A stretch of DNA of 16,433 bases from Deltaproteobacteria bacterium (GTDB lineage: Bacteria > Desulfobacterota > Desulfobacteria > Desulfobacterales > UBA11574): NCBI GenBank assembly GCA_019314155.1, contig JAFCZV010000023.1:1-16433 (forward strand), in the 5' to 3' direction. Positions 15,635 to 16,433 of this stretch are shown here, piece by piece. The position numbers and the translations under genes were made by a program. The notes below the pieces were generated by a model, which worked only from the letters and a program-made list of their open reading frames with translations, searched no databases and was not told where the DNA came from. How positions within the stretch are numbered: the first letter of the stretch is position 1; each line of letters starts with the position of its first letter.

Positions 15635-15637
15635 GCC
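15622..15637 (+). promoter_or_regulatory. Possible sigma-54 (-24/-12) promoter for the response regulator
   Basis: TGGC at 15622-15625 and TGC at 15634-15636 have exactly 10 nt between the GG and GC dinucleotides, as sigma-54 promoters require. The intervening bases match the consensus only partly. Transcription would start near 15648, about 84 nt before the regulator ATG. The downstream gene encodes a sigma-54 activator, so self-activation is conceivable. The match overlaps a strong inverted repeat and may be coincidental. Confidence 0.3.
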
Positions 15638-15731
15638 TTGCGGGGGCCTCAGGGAGCTTAAACTTTTACTGAAATAAATACATTTTAACTTGCTGTAATG
15701 CTTTAATAAACACGTTGGAGGGGACAGAAGA

Positions 15732-16433
15732 ATGACGGCGTCCGTGTATCCAGGTTTTCCGGTCATGTTGGTTGATGATGAAGCGCAGGCTCTAGACAGT
15801 TTTGAAATTGCTCTCCGTTCAGCAAGTATGAACCATTTCATCCGCTGTCAGGACAGCCGGGATGTAATGCCGATGCTTTCCGATCAGGAGATTGAAGTCA
15901 TGCTCCTCGATTTGAGAATGCCCCATGTGTCCGGTGAAGCGCTGCTTCCGCTGATAACCGCCGATTTTCCTGAAATCCCGGTGATTGTTATTACAGGGGC
16001 CAATGATGTGGACACCGCCGTCATGTGCATGAAACACGGTGCATTCGACTATATGGTGAAGCCTGTTGAAAAGAGTCGCCTTATCGGCGTCGTGAGACGG
16101 GCCGTGGAATTTCGTGAATTGCAAAGGGAAAACCGGTTGTTGAAGGCCCACGTCCTGTCCGACAAGCTGGAGCATCCCCAGGCTTTTTCGGAGATCGTGA
16201 CAAACAGTGAGAGCATGAGGTCTATTTTTCAATACGTCGAGGCGATTTCCAGCAGCCCGCGGCCGGTTCTGATTACCGGGGAAACCGGTGTCGGCAAAGA
16301 CTTGGTCGCCAAGGCCGTACATGCCCTGAGCAATCGCATGGGTGATTTTGTTCCGGTAAATGTGGCGGGTTTGGACGACAATGTTTTTGCAGACACCCTT
16401 TTTGGACATAAAAAAGGTGCCTTTACCGGTGCG
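15732..16433 (+). CDS. Sigma-54-dependent response regulator (NtrC family), 3' end outside window
   Basis: The first 234 codons of a cytoplasmic transcription activator. The receiver domain (about residues 10-125) has the acidic pair Asp15-Asp16, phospho-acceptor Asp60 in MLLDLRMP, Thr88 in VIVITG and Lys110 in YMVKPVEK, a complete set of receiver residues. A linker follows, then the AAA+ sigma-54 interaction domain with Walker A GETGVGKD at 183-190. The sigma-54-contacting loop GAFTGA is at 229-234, the last codons in the window. The rest of the AAA+ domain and the DNA-binding domain must lie to the right. GGAGGGG (15717-15723) is a strong ribosome binding site 8 nt before the ATG. Its place after the orphan-less kinase gene makes it the probable phosphorylation partner. 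Target genes are unknown. Confidence 0.95.
   Translation, partial: MTASVYPGFPVMLVDDEAQALDSFEIALRSASMNHFIRCQDSRDVMPMLSDQEIEVMLLDLRMPHVSGEALLPLITADFPEIPVIVITGANDVDTAVMCMKHGAFDYMVKPVEKSRLIGVVRRAVEFRELQRENRLLKAHVLSDKLEHPQAFSEIVTNSESMRSIFQYVEAISSSPRPVLITGETGVGKDLVAKAVHALSNRMGDFVPVNVAGLDDNVFADTLFGHKKGAFTGA

Overview
The window looks like chromosomal DNA from a Gram-negative bacterium with sigma-54-type regulation. My best guess is a sulfate-reducer-like deltaproteobacterium (Desulfobacterota). This rests on gene content (cvpA next to mazG, a Gld-type ABC cluster with a DUF4340 protein, a 7TMR-DISM-type histidine kinase beside an NtrC-like regulator) and on the mixed base composition. There is no rRNA or tRNA gene, and the assignment is inference. 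I see no insertion sequence, CRISPR array, phage gene or tRNA.

Layout. (1) Positions 1-753, minus strand: a PhoH-family ATPase cut by the left edge, with a possible 56-residue small protein just upstream (804-974). (2) 1157-2633, plus strand: cvpA and mazG, separated by a long imperfect stem-loop. (3) 2667-7779, plus strand: a compact four-gene exporter in the same order as Escherichia coli ybhG-ybhF-ybhS-ybhR. It encodes a membrane fusion protein, a tandem ABC ATPase and two ABC-2 permeases, with overlapping or nearly touching genes. (4) 12670-7804, minus strand: a second ABC system of the gliding-motility type (GldA-like ATPase, GldF-like permease, GldG-like protein) followed by a DUF4340 membrane protein. 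It converges on the ybh-type operon with only 24 nt between stop codons. The ATPase gene is broken: about 21 codons, including the ABC signature motif, are missing and the frame shifts at the same point. (5) 13003-16433, plus strand, divergent from the Gld-type operon: a membrane histidine kinase with an N-terminal lipobox, a PAS domain and HisKA/HATPase domains. It is followed by a sigma-54-dependent response regulator cut by the right edge exactly at its GAFTGA motif.

How the parts work together. The ybh-type operon should form an ATP-driven efflux pump spanning the inner membrane and reaching into the periplasm; no outer-membrane TolC-like partner lies in the window. The Gld/DUF4340 cluster is a known but functionally obscure arrangement, and as sequenced it should not make a working ATPase. 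The kinase and regulator form a likely two-component pair that would activate sigma-54 promoters. The 230 nt between them holds several strong inverted repeats, two of them mutually exclusive, and a possible sigma-54 promoter.

Most of the window is recognisable, ordinary chromosome. The points most worth a second look are the broken ATPase, the structured spacer between kinase and regulator, the operator-like palindrome upstream of the kinase, and the small candidate gene next to phoH.
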